Below, one piece after another: positions 16,557 through 25,662 of a stretch of DNA of 64,000 nucleotides. A program made the translations under genes and the position numbers. Each line of letters starts with the position of its first letter. Within the stretch, counting starts at the first letter, position 1. Source of the stretch: Bacteroidales bacterium UBA6267 (GTDB taxonomy: Bacteria > Bacteroidota > Bacteroidia > Bacteroidales > UBA1556); assembly GCA_002440745.1 (NCBI GenBank), contig DJVB01000046.1, positions 40,349 to 104,348 on the forward strand, read 5' to 3'. The notes under the pieces were generated by a model. It searched no databases, was not told the DNA's origin, and saw only the letters and a list, made by a program, of their open reading frames with translations.

Positions 16557-18626
16557 TTAACGACTTAGCACTTTAAACTCTGTTCTACGATTTTCCTGAC
16601 GGCCTTCAGGAGTGTCGTTGGAGGCCTTGGGCTGATCAAAACCATAACCCATAAAGGTCAACCTGTCGGCATTAATTCCCTTGCCAACAAGATAGTCAAC
16701 CACTGCTTTAGCGCGCTTTTCCGAAAGGTTTTTGTTGAAAGCAGCCGAGCCAACATTATCTGTATGACCGGAAATTTCGATTTTCAATGTTGGGATTTCA
16801 TTGAGAAGTTTCAATAGGTTTTCCAATTCTTTTTCCGATTCGGGCTTCAGCGTACTTTTGCCGCTGTCGAAAAATATATTTTTCAAAACCACACTGCTTC
16901 CCACAGCAATTTTCTTCAATTGAATGTCTTTTACAACTTCGTTATAGCCGGTATTTGCCGAAAGGTCCACGTTGTCGCTATAAAACAAGCACTGGTCAGA
17001 GTTTACGGTGATGCCATAATTTTTACCGCCGGGCAACGAAACGAGGTATTTTCCGGTAGTTTTATTATTCTCGAAAGTCGCAACTACTTTATTGGTAGTC
17101 AAGTCGGTAAGCTCTAAAGTGGCAAAGAGCGGCACATTTGTATATTCATCTGTGATAGTTCCTTTGAGAATCATCAGATTGACTTCTTCAATATCGACTT
17201 TTTGCATAATCACTTTCTCTTGAACGCCCGAATTTTTGAAGGCTATCAAATTGTCTTCGGTATTAGTAATCAAATCTTTTTCTTTTCCGAGGAAAGAAAT
17301 CTGATAGATGTCGTGACTTCCGAATCCTTCCTTATTAGAGCTGCTATAGTATCCATATTTTCCATTAGCTGAAATGGAAAAGAACACATCATCGCCGGTA
17401 GTATTTACCGGATAACCTAAATTTACAGGTGCGGAAAATTTTCCATTTTCGTAGGTAATTTTGAAGATGTCGAAACCGCCCATAGTTTGGTGCCCTTGAG
17501 AGCTGAAGTAGAAAGTTTTGCCGTCGGGATGGGCAAAAATTCCGGTTTCCTCGTAGGGTGTATTTATGTCGCCGCCCATATTTTGCGCCGGACTCCACCG
17601 ACCTTTTTCATCCTTACGACTGCTGTAAATATCGTGACCACCATAGCCTCCGGGACGGTCGCTAACGAAATAAATAGTAAGATAGTCGAAACTGAATGAG
17701 GCGGTTGACTCGTGATAAGGCGTGTTGATATTCTTGCCCATATTTTCCGGTTTCTGCCATTGGTCGCCGCTAAGTTTTGAGAAAAGGATGTCGCCACCAC
17801 CTTCGTCCCGATAGAGGAAAAGTTGTTGTCCATCGGCTGAAACACCCAAAATTGCATCATGGGTTTCGCTATTGAGTGGTTTGCCAGGGTTTTGTGGTGC
17901 AGTCCATTGCCCGTTTTCGTCCTTCCGTGAAATATAAATATCCTCAAAATATTGATTGCGATATTCGTCGATGCCTCCTCCGGTAGTAGTTGGTCGCATT
18001 GAAGTGAACATAAGCAAAGACCTGTCGGCATTTATCACCGGACTATAATCGGGATATTCGGTATTGATTTTGTCGCCAACATTCTCGATAATCACTCGCA
18101 CCGGATTGCTAACCAACTCTTTACCTTTTCGACACTCGGCCAATTCCTTATCAATTTCCTTTTCGAATCTCGAAATTTCTTCCGGTGTCAAGGTTTTTCT
18201 ATAGTTGATTAGCAATTCAATTGCTTCATCAAACTTGTAATCAATATGATAGCATTTAGCCAAAAGGAACTTAATATCCCCTCCAAAATTTGGCTCCAAT
18301 TTCAATACGGATTCAAAATAGGGAATGGCTTCTTTAAGTTTTCGCAGCTTTACATAACAATAGCCCATATTATAGTTTAGAGAGGCGTTGTTGGGATTGA
18401 ATTTGTAAGCCTCGCTGTAGAAAGTCAGGGCTTGTTGGTAGTTTGGAAACTCCGAATTGAGGATTTTATCACCGGCTTTTATGCTTTTCAAAGCTGCTTT
18501 CAAACCGTCTTTGTCGTTAGGAAAAGCCTTTTGGTCAAATTCCACATTTTGGCTTACGGCAAGATTAGTGAAAAAACTTGCTGCCAAAATCACGATTAAT
18601 GTAACTATCTTTTGCATCATAATCAC
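16557..18626 (-). CDS. PorE-like TPR / beta-propeller / OmpA-family protein (copy 2)
   Basis: This 689-residue protein is paralogous to the downstream gene over its whole length, with the same TPR, propeller, regulatory and OmpA-C order. The ALTFYSEAYKFNPNNASLNYNMGYCYVK region, the repeated VSDRPGGYGGHDIY and SSQGHQTMGGFDIF blades, ISGHTDNVGSAAFNKNLS and NRRTEF all have direct counterparts there. MIMMQKIVTLIVILAASFF gives three possible ATGs; the signal peptide works with any of them. A gap of 75 bp separates the two copies, pointing to an operon born by tandem duplication. The upstream TPR gene ends only 10 bp before this ATG. Confidence 0.85.
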   Translation of the reverse strand: MIMMQKIVTLIVILAASFFTNLAVSQNVEFDQKAFPNDKDGLKAALKSIKAGDKILNSEFPNYQQALTFYSEAYKFNPNNASLNYNMGYCYVKLRKLKEAIPYFESVLKLEPNFGGDIKFLLAKCYHIDYKFDEAIELLINYRKTLTPEEISRFEKEIDKELAECRKGKELVSNPVRVIIENVGDKINTEYPDYSPVINADRSLLMFTSMRPTTTGGGIDEYRNQYFEDIYISRKDENGQWTAPQNPGKPLNSETHDAILGVSADGQQLFLYRDEGGGDILFSKLSGDQWQKPENMGKNINTPYHESTASFSFDYLTIYFVSDRPGGYGGHDIYSSRKDEKGRWSPAQNMGGDINTPYEETGIFAHPDGKTFYFSSQGHQTMGGFDIFKITYENGKFSAPVNLGYPVNTTGDDVFFSISANGKYGYYSSSNKEGFGSHDIYQISFLGKEKDLITNTEDNLIAFKNSGVQEKVIMQKVDIEEVNLMILKGTITDEYTNVPLFATLELTDLTTNKVVATFENNKTTGKYLVSLPGGKNYGITVNSDQCLFYSDNVDLSANTGYNEVVKDIQLKKIAVGSSVVLKNIFFDSGKSTLKPESEKELENLLKLLNEIPTLKIEISGHTDNVGSAAFNKNLSEKRAKAVVDYLVGKGINADRLTFMGYGFDQPKASNDTPEGRQENRRTEFKVLSR

Positions 18627-18636
18627 TCTTTTTTAA

Positions 18637-19707
18637 TTAGTTACATTGCCCTTTAAAATAGCTTTGAGCTACTTCAATACCAAGCGAATAGGCCTTTTTC
18701 CAATCGCTACAAGCACCTGCTTCGTCGCGCAACATTTCTTTGGATATTCCTCGATTCAAAAAAGCATATCCGTAATTTGAATCAATGCTAATGGCTTTGT
18801 CGTAATCTTTGATGGCTTCTTCGTATTTCTTTTGTTTATATTTTACGTTGCCGCGATTATTATAGGCAAAAACATAATCACTTTTCAGTTCGATGGCTTT
18901 AGAAAAATCGGTAATTGCCTTTTCATAATCCCCTTTGAGCATATAAACTGAGCCGCGATTATTATAAGCGATATAGTAATCCTTTTTAAGCGAAATAGCT
19001 GAAGTATAATCGGTTATAGCTCCTTCGATGTCGCCCAATTTTTTCTTCACTGTGGCCATATTATTAAAAGCTAAAGCCAATTGCGGGTCAATTTGAATTG
19101 CCTTTCGATAATCCTGGAGCGCCTCCTGATATTTTTCCATTTGCCGTTTTGTACTTCCGCGGTCGTTATAAGCAAAGGCGTAATCGGATTTGAGTTCGAT
19201 GGCTTTATTATACATTTTCAAAGCCTCTTCATAGTTTTGCTGGTCGAAATAAACGCAACCGGCATAATAAGCCGCTTGAGGTTTGAGGTCAACTTCCGAG
19301 CCCTGAAGACAGCTATTGAAGTCGGTCAGTGCGCCATCCAAATCTTTCATTTCGTAGCGAATGAGGCCACGGCTGAAATAGGCTTTCCCGGAAGGCTCAA
19401 GCAAAATAGCCATATTATAATCCGAAATGGCCTCGGCATATTTTTTAAGCTCCGCTTTAGCCGATGCTCTGTTGAAGTAGGCTTTGGCAAAATTGGGCTT
19501 GATGGCGATGGCTTCGTCAAAACGGGAGATGGCTTCCTGATGCTTGTTTTGTTGAAAGAAGATAATTCCTTCATTATAGCTCTTTTCCGCTTTTTGATCG
19601 TCAGCAGCACTGACGGTTTTGATGGTGTCGATTGCTGTAGTATTCTCCTGGCCAAAGGCATAAACCGACAACATGAAAGTTAAAAGTACTAAGGTTATTT
19701 GCTTCAT
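18637..19707 (-). CDS. Exported TPR-repeat protein
   Basis: I start at 19707 (MKQITLVLLTFMLSVYAFGQ, signal peptide) rather than 19731. The mature 336 residues are almost entirely canonical 34-residue TPRs (about nine), such as NKHQEAISRFDEAIAIKPNF, YNRG-type helices and YEEAIKDYDKAISIDSNY. The protein ends in a capping GACSDWKKAYSLG helix with a Cys that recurs near the C terminus (GQCN). It is probably a periplasmic protein-protein interaction scaffold. It is the first gene of the transcript leading into the two PorE-like genes, so a shared envelope or T9SS-related function is plausible but inferred. Confidence 0.85.
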   Translation of the reverse strand: MKQITLVLLTFMLSVYAFGQENTTAIDTIKTVSAADDQKAEKSYNEGIIFFQQNKHQEAISRFDEAIAIKPNFAKAYFNRASAKAELKKYAEAISDYNMAILLEPSGKAYFSRGLIRYEMKDLDGALTDFNSCLQGSEVDLKPQAAYYAGCVYFDQQNYEEALKMYNKAIELKSDYAFAYNDRGSTKRQMEKYQEALQDYRKAIQIDPQLALAFNNMATVKKKLGDIEGAITDYTSAISLKKDYYIAYNNRGSVYMLKGDYEKAITDFSKAIELKSDYVFAYNNRGNVKYKQKKYEEAIKDYDKAISIDSNYGYAFLNRGISKEMLRDEAGACSDWKKAYSLGIEVAQSYFKGQCN

Positions 19708-19966
19708 ATTAATATGTTTACTTGTTTTCAAAAATTATATTCAAACCAATTACCACCGAATTTAGCTTCAGATAAATTTCATCTTTTGGGTCAATTTTAT
19801 CTTTAAGTCTAATTCCTAATGGCAAATGTTTACGTATTAAATGATAATATGTCTCTGTCTAAAAAATATCGGGCTAATATACGAACATTTAATTCTTATG
19901 TTCTAATTTTTTTATTTCAACCAAAACTAACAACATTTCGGTAACAAAGAACGAAATTAGTAACCT

Positions 19967-21178
19967 TTAAAACATTTCCTCTAAATCCTGATTTACAGAA
20001 CTTTCGGTAAGTGAAGGCTGAAGATGATTTGCGAAAATCAACTCCCAATTGATTTTAATCCAAATCAATATCATAGGAATAACTTTGATAGCAAAAGGGA
20101 CAAAAAAGCCTGATCGTACCATTTTTGGAAAAATGTCGGTAGGCGAAAGTGAGGTAAAAATCAATGCTAAAACGATGAGCACGATGTCAAAAGTAGTTTT
20201 TTTGGACAGAAGAAACCATAAGGCTGCGCCTGCCATTGCTATCACAAAGGTTGGCGACTCGGCTTTATGGTTAAAAATCACCATCCAAATAAGCAGGGAA
20301 GAAAGATATAAAAGTCTATATTTGAGATTTTTCCATTCGGAGAAACGCAAAAGCGGAACAAGCAATATCACGGTGCCGAAAAGTAAAACCAAATTTTTTC
20401 CTTGCGAAAGCCCAAACCAACTATTCAGCCATCCCATCACCGAGATACCGTAGGAAATGGAGTGATCGTTGGCTAACATAATTCCCCAATTTTCGTACTG
20501 CATCCATAGTGTTGCAGGATGGGTAGCTGAAAGAGGAATAAAAAAGAAAAACAAAAACCACATTAGTGAATAGAGAAAAGATTTCAGCTTGTTTGGATAA
20601 AAAAGAAATAAGATAAAGGCCACAATTCCAAAAATTTTAATAAAAACGGTAGCCATTAAAAATCCGGTAGCGGCAATCAAATTTTGTCGTTCCATTGCGC
20701 GCCAACCTAAAATGATTAATCCGGCCATAAGTCCATTACTTTGGTGGGTTTGAAACGATGTAAGCGCCTCAATAAGAACTAATAACAATAGAATTGCAGT
20801 AGATTTTTTATCCTTTGGAAACACTAAATACAAAGCCCACATCAGCACCACAGCATTCAAAACATTCCAGAGGGTGAGGCCGAGCCAATCGGGCAAAACT
20901 GCCAATCCGCCAAAGAAAAGTGCAAAAGCGGGGCTATATTTAAATAGGTCGATAAATTGGTCGTAATGATGAATATAGAGATTTTCTCCGGCCAAAAGGT
21001 TGAAAAACGAATGCTTGAAAATCATGTAGTTATTATAATGCGTGTAGAATCCCATGGGTTCGGTGGCTGTTTTGGTCAGGAAAAAGTCCTGAAGACTTGC
21101 TGCTATGGCAAAGAGCACATAAACAACCAAAATCCATTTGGGATTTTTTAGCAATAACTCGATTTTCGTTCTAAGCAT
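19967..21178 (-). CDS. Polytopic membrane protein of the GT87/DUF2029 glycosyltransferase type
   Basis: The 404-residue protein has about ten hydrophobic helices. A first helix (about 14-33) is followed by a loop containing FYTHYNNYMIFKHSFFNLL, AGENLYIHHYDQF and FKYSPAFALFFGGL, the arrangement typical of membrane glycosyltransferases that use polyprenyl-phosphate sugars. The remaining helices are of the same kind (WNVLNAVVLMWALYLVF, then a QSNGLMAGLIILGWRAM segment). It overlaps the valS stop by one base (TAATG), so it is probably translated from the valS transcript. The substrate and product glycan are unknown. The truncated gene at window position 1-211 is a second protein of this type. Confidence 0.7.
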   Translation of the reverse strand: MLRTKIELLLKNPKWILVVYVLFAIAASLQDFFLTKTATEPMGFYTHYNNYMIFKHSFFNLLAGENLYIHHYDQFIDLFKYSPAFALFFGGLAVLPDWLGLTLWNVLNAVVLMWALYLVFPKDKKSTAILLLLVLIEALTSFQTHQSNGLMAGLIILGWRAMERQNLIAATGFLMATVFIKIFGIVAFILFLFYPNKLKSFLYSLMWFLFFFFIPLSATHPATLWMQYENWGIMLANDHSISYGISVMGWLNSWFGLSQGKNLVLLFGTVILLVPLLRFSEWKNLKYRLLYLSSLLIWMVIFNHKAESPTFVIAMAGAALWFLLSKKTTFDIVLIVLALIFTSLSPTDIFPKMVRSGFFVPFAIKVIPMILIWIKINWELIFANHLQPSLTESSVNQDLEEMF

Positions 21179-23808
21179 TATTGCCGAATTGCATTAATTT
21201 GGTTTTCGATAACCACAATCTTTTTCATGGCATCATCACGCTTTTTCTTCTCTAATTCAACCACTTGCGCAGGTGCATTTGCCACAAATCGCTCGTTAGA
21301 AAGCTTCTTTTCTACGGCTGCCAGAAAATTTTTGTTATAGTTCAATTCTTGCGTAAGTCGTTCTAATTCAGCGTTCAAATCGACCTCATGAGAGAAAGGA
21401 ATATAAAACTCAGTGGATTCCACCAGAAAACTATGGGCATTTTCGATTGGTTGATTGGTGTATTCAATTTTTTGAAGAACGCCCAATTTTTTCACAACCG
21501 AATCGAAAGTAGTTTTGGGGGCATCGTTATTATTTTTCTTCACAAAGAGGTCAACGGTTTCTTTTTGAGGAATATTTTTCTGTTTTCTAAAATTCCGAAT
21601 AGCGGTAATTACCTCATAAGCCATATCAAATTCCTTCAATAAATCTTCATTAAAAAGCTTGTATTCAGGATAATGACTAATAATTATGTCGGTTTGCTGA
21701 GGTCGTAAAAGATGCCAAATTTCTTCGGTAATGAAAGGCATAAAGGGATGCAAAATTTGCATAAGGGTTTCAAATATGCCAATGGTTTTTTCAATGGTAA
21801 GCTTATCAATTGGTTGGCCATAAACCGGTTTAACTACTTCAAGATACGTTGAGCAGAAGTCGTCCCATAAGAGTTTATAGGTAGTCATCAGGGCATCGGA
21901 AAGTCTGTATTGCTCAAAATGTTCGTCAATCTCCTTGAGCGTTTGGTTGATTTTGTTTTCCATCCAATGGATAATTGCGGCAGAGTGATTGGGTTGCGAA
22001 GTTTCGGCAATGTCCCAACCTTTCACCAATCGTAAAGCATTCCAGATCTTATTGCTAAAATTTCGGCCTTGTTCGCAAATCGCCTCATCGAAAGGAAGGT
22101 CGTTACCGGCAGGAGAAGTGAGGAGCATTCCAAGGCGAACACCGTCAGCTCCATAGTTGCTTATAAGCAGAAGAGGATCAGGAGAATTGCCCAAGCTTTT
22201 GCTCATTTTTCTGCCAAGTTTATCTCGAACTATACCAGTGAGATATACCTTTTCAAATGGTTTTTGGGAGCGATATTCATAACCGGCAATAATCATACGA
22301 GCAACCCAAAAGAAAAGAATTTCGGGTGCGGTAATCAAATCATTGGTAGGATAATAATAGTTGATTTGCGGATTATCAGGATTGCGTATTCCGTCAAAAA
22401 CAGAAATGGGCCAGAGCCACGAGGAGAACCAGGTATCTAATACGTCAGGGTCCTGATTCAAGTCGGCGGAGCTAAGGTTTGGGTTGCCGGTTTTTACGCG
22501 AGCCAGTTCAAGAGCATCAGTTTCGTTTTGGGCAACCACAAAATCTTCCATTCCATCGCCATAGTACCAAGCCGGAATGCGATGACCCCACCAGAGTTGT
22601 CGCGAGATATTCCAATCTCTCACATTCTCCATCCAGTGGCGATAGGTGTTTTTAAACTTAGCCGGAATCAACTTCACCACGTCTTCCATTACCGCTTGCA
22701 AAGCAGGTTGAGCAAGCTCTTCCATCGAGAGAAACCACTGATGCGAAAGTCGCGGCTCAATAACGCTTCCGGTTCGTTCAGAAGTGCCAACTTTATTCTG
22801 GTAGTCTTCTATCTTTTGAATAAACCCAAGCGATTCCAATTCTTTTACAATAAGTTTGCGGCATTCAAAACGGTCTAAACCTTCATAATGAAGTCCATAA
22901 GCATTCAAAGTTGCATCCTCATTAAAGATGTCGATAATCTCTAACTGATGTTTTTCACCGATGATTTTATCGTTAGGATCGTGAGCGGGAGTAATTTTCA
23001 GACAGCCGGTTCCAAACTCCATATCCACATATTCGTCTTCGATAATTGGTATGGAACGATTGGCAATAGGAACGATAACCCGTTTTCCTTTTAAGTGCGT
23101 AAAACGCTCATCGTTAGGATTATAACAAATGGCAGTGTCGCCCAAGATAGTTTCCGGTCGGGTGGTAGCAATGATGATATGATTGTTTTCGTTTTCGATG
23201 GGATATTTCAAAAAATAAAGCTTTCCGTTGGATTCCTTATAAATAACTTCCTCATCCGAAACCGTTGTCTTTGCTTCAGGATCCCAGTTGACCATGCGAT
23301 AACCACGATAAATTTTACCTTTTCGGTATAAGTCAACAAAAACCTGTATTACAGATTCCGACATATCCTCGTCCATTGTAAATTTGGTTCGGTCCCAATC
23401 GCACGAAGCCCCGAGTTTTTTGAGCTGTTCTAAGATAATTCCGCCATGTTTATGCGTCCAATCCCAGGCATGATTCAGAAATTCGTCTCGGGAGATGTCT
23501 GACTTTTTTATGCCGCTTTCACGAAGCTTCGCAACAACTTTTGCCTCAGTAGCAATGCTCGCATGGTCGGTGCCCGGAACCCAACAGGCATTTTTTCCTT
23601 GCATTCTTGCCCTGCGAATCAATACATCCTGAATGGTATTATTAAGCATGTGGCCCATGTGTAAAACTCCGGTAACATTTGGAGGAGGGATTACTATAGT
23701 GTAAGGTTCACGATGGTCAGGTTCCGAATGAAAATATCCCTTTTTCATCCAGTGGTCATACCATTTTTTCTCGATACTTTCGGCGTTGTATTTTGCTGCT
23801 ATCTCCAT
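21178..23808 (-). CDS. valS: Valyl-tRNA synthetase
   Basis: The 876-residue class I synthetase charges tRNA(Val). It shows the ATP-binding HIGH-type motif as PPPNVTGVLHMGHMLNN (about residues 40-56), the KMSKS loop in GRKMSKSLGN (about 532-541), an editing domain inserted between them (TTRPETILGDTAICYNP and TPAHDPNDK), an anticodon-binding region (about 600-750) and the C-terminal ValS coiled coil (ELERLTQELNYNKNFLAAVE onward). Length and layout are normal. It leads the GT87-like gene. Confidence 0.97.
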   Translation of the reverse strand: MEIAAKYNAESIEKKWYDHWMKKGYFHSEPDHREPYTIVIPPPNVTGVLHMGHMLNNTIQDVLIRRARMQGKNACWVPGTDHASIATEAKVVAKLRESGIKKSDISRDEFLNHAWDWTHKHGGIILEQLKKLGASCDWDRTKFTMDEDMSESVIQVFVDLYRKGKIYRGYRMVNWDPEAKTTVSDEEVIYKESNGKLYFLKYPIENENNHIIIATTRPETILGDTAICYNPNDERFTHLKGKRVIVPIANRSIPIIEDEYVDMEFGTGCLKITPAHDPNDKIIGEKHQLEIIDIFNEDATLNAYGLHYEGLDRFECRKLIVKELESLGFIQKIEDYQNKVGTSERTGSVIEPRLSHQWFLSMEELAQPALQAVMEDVVKLIPAKFKNTYRHWMENVRDWNISRQLWWGHRIPAWYYGDGMEDFVVAQNETDALELARVKTGNPNLSSADLNQDPDVLDTWFSSWLWPISVFDGIRNPDNPQINYYYPTNDLITAPEILFFWVARMIIAGYEYRSQKPFEKVYLTGIVRDKLGRKMSKSLGNSPDPLLLISNYGADGVRLGMLLTSPAGNDLPFDEAICEQGRNFSNKIWNALRLVKGWDIAETSQPNHSAAIIHWMENKINQTLKEIDEHFEQYRLSDALMTTYKLLWDDFCSTYLEVVKPVYGQPIDKLTIEKTIGIFETLMQILHPFMPFITEEIWHLLRPQQTDIIISHYPEYKLFNEDLLKEFDMAYEVITAIRNFRKQKNIPQKETVDLFVKKNNNDAPKTTFDSVVKKLGVLQKIEYTNQPIENAHSFLVESTEFYIPFSHEVDLNAELERLTQELNYNKNFLAAVEKKLSNERFVANAPAQVVELEKKKRDDAMKKIVVIENQINAIRQ

Positions 23809-23938
23809 GATTTATCTCGATTCATCCATATTTAAAATAAGGCTGCGAAAATACAAAGATTTGTCCTTTAACCACATTCAGGATTTTACGATTCATAAAC
23901 AGACCAATTTGTAATAATTATTAGGTTTTTAAAGCAAA

Positions 23939-23987
23939 AAATACCTGTTTTAGGGTATTTCTATAAGCTCATATTGAAGTAGTTTTG
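23939..23987 (+). promoter_or_regulatory. Promoter and palindromic operator-like site of the following lipoprotein gene
   Basis: A -7 element TAGTTTTG (23980-23987) lies 33 bases before the ATG at 24021. Upstream of it is the palindrome AAATACC-N8-GGTATTT (23939-23960), a plausible site for a dimeric activator. A single AAATACC half-site in the same context (AAAAATACCTGTTTTTAG) lies about 50 bp upstream of the -7 element of the 2878-aa cargo gene. Confidence 0.4.
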
Positions 23988-24020
23988 CATTCTAATTTAC
24001 TAACCGATAAACAATATCTT

Positions 24021-24620
24021 ATGAAAAGAGTTTTGACATTTTTATTCTTGGGTCTTTTAAGCCTTTCTGTAGTTTTCGTTTCATGCAAAAAAGATGAAGA
24101 AACAGACGATAACACCACTCCGGTAGTGACAAATAAAATGGTATTTAACGGCACAACTTATGCATTATCAAATGCTTATGTGTTTTATTATGGAAAAAGC
24201 AATGAAACGCCGGTTTCCTACAATTTAGATTTAGTATTATCCTCATCAGGATTTACTTATAATGAAGATTCCATGGATTATGTCGGCACAGGTGATGCCA
24301 TTTATTTTGAATTATTCTCTAATGATTCCACCAAATTCACCAATGGAACTTATCCGATGGATACCATTAATGCCGGCTTCCCTTTTACCTTCGATTATGC
24401 TGAAGTGCTAATAGGCTTTAATGCTTCCACCGGTGCAGGCTCTTACGAAGACCTTGTTTCAGGTTCTTTGGTTGTTGCCACATCCGGCTCCAACTATGTT
24501 TTCACTTTTACCGGAAAATCGAAAACCGGAAAAGACGTAACCCTCTCTTATACAGGTGGTATTACCAAAACGATTGACGATTCTAAATCAAAAGGCAAAA
24601 CCAGAACATTAGCTCATTAG
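24021..24620 (+). CDS. Surface-type lipoprotein of unknown function
   Basis: I start at 24021 (MKRVLTFLFLGLLSLSVVFVSC). The lipobox Cys22 is followed by KKDEETDD. An acidic stretch right after the lipidated Cys is the reported lipoprotein export signal of Bacteroidota, so surface exposure is likely. The 199-residue product continues as a beta-rich domain (NKMVFNGTTYALSNAYVFYY, then YTGGITKTIDDSKSK). A gene at 47122-47688 encodes a protein with an identical SCKKDEET start and a similar size and may be a distant relative. No enzymatic motif is seen. Confidence 0.7.
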   Translation: MKRVLTFLFLGLLSLSVVFVSCKKDEETDDNTTPVVTNKMVFNGTTYALSNAYVFYYGKSNETPVSYNLDLVLSSSGFTYNEDSMDYVGTGDAIYFELFSNDSTKFTNGTYPMDTINAGFPFTFDYAEVLIGFNASTGAGSYEDLVSGSLVVATSGSNYVFTFTGKSKTGKDVTLSYTGGITKTIDDSKSKGKTRTLAH

Positions 24621-24642
24621 TAACACGCAATAGATGTATCCT

Positions 24643-24674
24643 AAACCCGAAGACATTGGTTTTCGGGTTTTTTT
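24643..24674 (+). terminator. Rho-independent terminator
   Basis: A 9-bp stem AAACCCGAA / TTCGGGTTT with a 10-base loop is followed by a run of T, 23 bases after the lipoprotein stop codon. Confidence 0.8.
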
Positions 24675-24813
24675 GTTTGAGGGATTTTTAAACCCCCATA
24701 AAAAATGCGATACGTTTAATCTAAGAATTAGGTCTTTTATCATATCTCTTCCTTTCAACATAAATGTATCCATTTTCAAATGATTAACAATAAAATAATT
24801 AGCTTAATCATTA

Positions 24814-25128
24814 TTACTCATCCAATGTTTTGTAGTATGATAATATTTTATTTACGAAGAAATTTCCGAATTGATCCATATCATAGATGATATACCATGA
24901 GGTTCGCTTATTCCTACGATATTGGAAGACCTTTTTACCATGTTTTTTATGTGAAGAATATTTACAATTAAAATGATAAGTTTTTTTTTCAATATTATAA
25001 CATTGTTCAACTAAATCGTCAATATAAGTATCAATAAAAGATTTTGTCAGTTCAATTTTTTCCCATGAAATTAGACCATCAATTATTTTTTCTAAATCCT
25101 CAATAACTTGATTATTTATGTAAACCAT
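24814..25128 (-). CDS. Probable RelE/ParE-like toxin of a small TA pair
   Basis: I take the start at 25128 (MVYINNQVIEDLEKIIDGL), giving 104 residues; the longer frame to 25236 overlaps the upstream gene extensively. The sequence runs from N-terminal helices (LEKIIDGLISWEKIELTKSF) to a basic beta-rich C terminus (HGKKVFQYRRNKRTSWYIIYD, then FFVNKILSYYKT). An Arg/Lys-rich strand followed by a W-Y-[IF]-[IF]-Y-D strand is how many RelE/ParE-superfamily toxins end. It overlaps the upstream small gene by 17 bp in antitoxin-toxin order. Toxin function is inferred from size, charge and context, not from an exact family match. Confidence 0.5.
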   Translation of the reverse strand: MVYINNQVIEDLEKIIDGLISWEKIELTKSFIDTYIDDLVEQCYNIEKKTYHFNCKYSSHKKHGKKVFQYRRNKRTSWYIIYDMDQFGNFFVNKILSYYKTLDE

Positions 25129-25318
25129 GTTGTTTAATCTTATCAAAGATTCTTTCCTTTGCCAAAACTCTAAATTCTTCAAGTGTAATATAACCTTCAG
25201 GAATGCCATCAGAAGAATTAGAGTTTTCGAACTCAACCGTTTTAGGATGTTTTCTCAGTTCCCTTATAAGTCTTTTGCCGGTAGGCGTTTCCGAATTGAT
25301 TTTTACAGTTACTTGCAT
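25112..25318 (-). CDS. Probable antitoxin of the small TA pair
   Basis: The 68-residue product starts at 25318 (MQVTVKINSETPTGKRLIRE). It has a short N-terminal strand, a GKRLIRELRKHPKTVEFE segment, a flexible acidic middle (NSNSSDGIPEGY) and a C-terminal helix (TLEEFRVLAKERIFDKI). Small size, a flexible acidic centre and 17-bp overlap with the following toxin-like gene fit a type II antitoxin. No DNA-binding motif is obvious. Confidence 0.5.
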   Translation of the reverse strand: MQVTVKINSETPTGKRLIRELRKHPKTVEFENSNSSDGIPEGYITLEEFRVLAKERIFDKIKQHGLHK

Positions 25319-25662
25319 AATAGGCGTCAATCTTGATTTAAAGCACAAATATACGCAAACTATGTTGTATTCCTAATGTGATTTATTTCAAACTAATAAT
25401 TTTAATAATCGTTTGATAAAATTCACCTTAAGTTGACACTATAAAACTTAAACAAAAAACATATCATTCTGATTTACAATATCCTCTCTTGAATAGCAAT
25501 CCATCTATTGTTAAAAGTGATTTGTTTGCCAAAACCTTGAGGTATCTCCCACGTTAGGAAACAAGGTTAAAATCCTAATTATCGAAAACAATTTGATTTA
25601 AAACATTCCATATTATTCCATATCTTAGCCGATTAAATTCCTTAACCCTAAAACCACAAATC
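25319..25662. other. Intergenic region before ppk2
   Basis: A 344-bp AT-rich gap. The only structures I see are a 7-bp inverted repeat AACCTTG / CAAGGTT (25533-25539 and 25562-25568) and a weak -7-like TATCTTAG at 25621-25628 (one mismatch to TAnnTTTG) that may serve ppk2. No ORF is supported. Confidence 0.4.
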
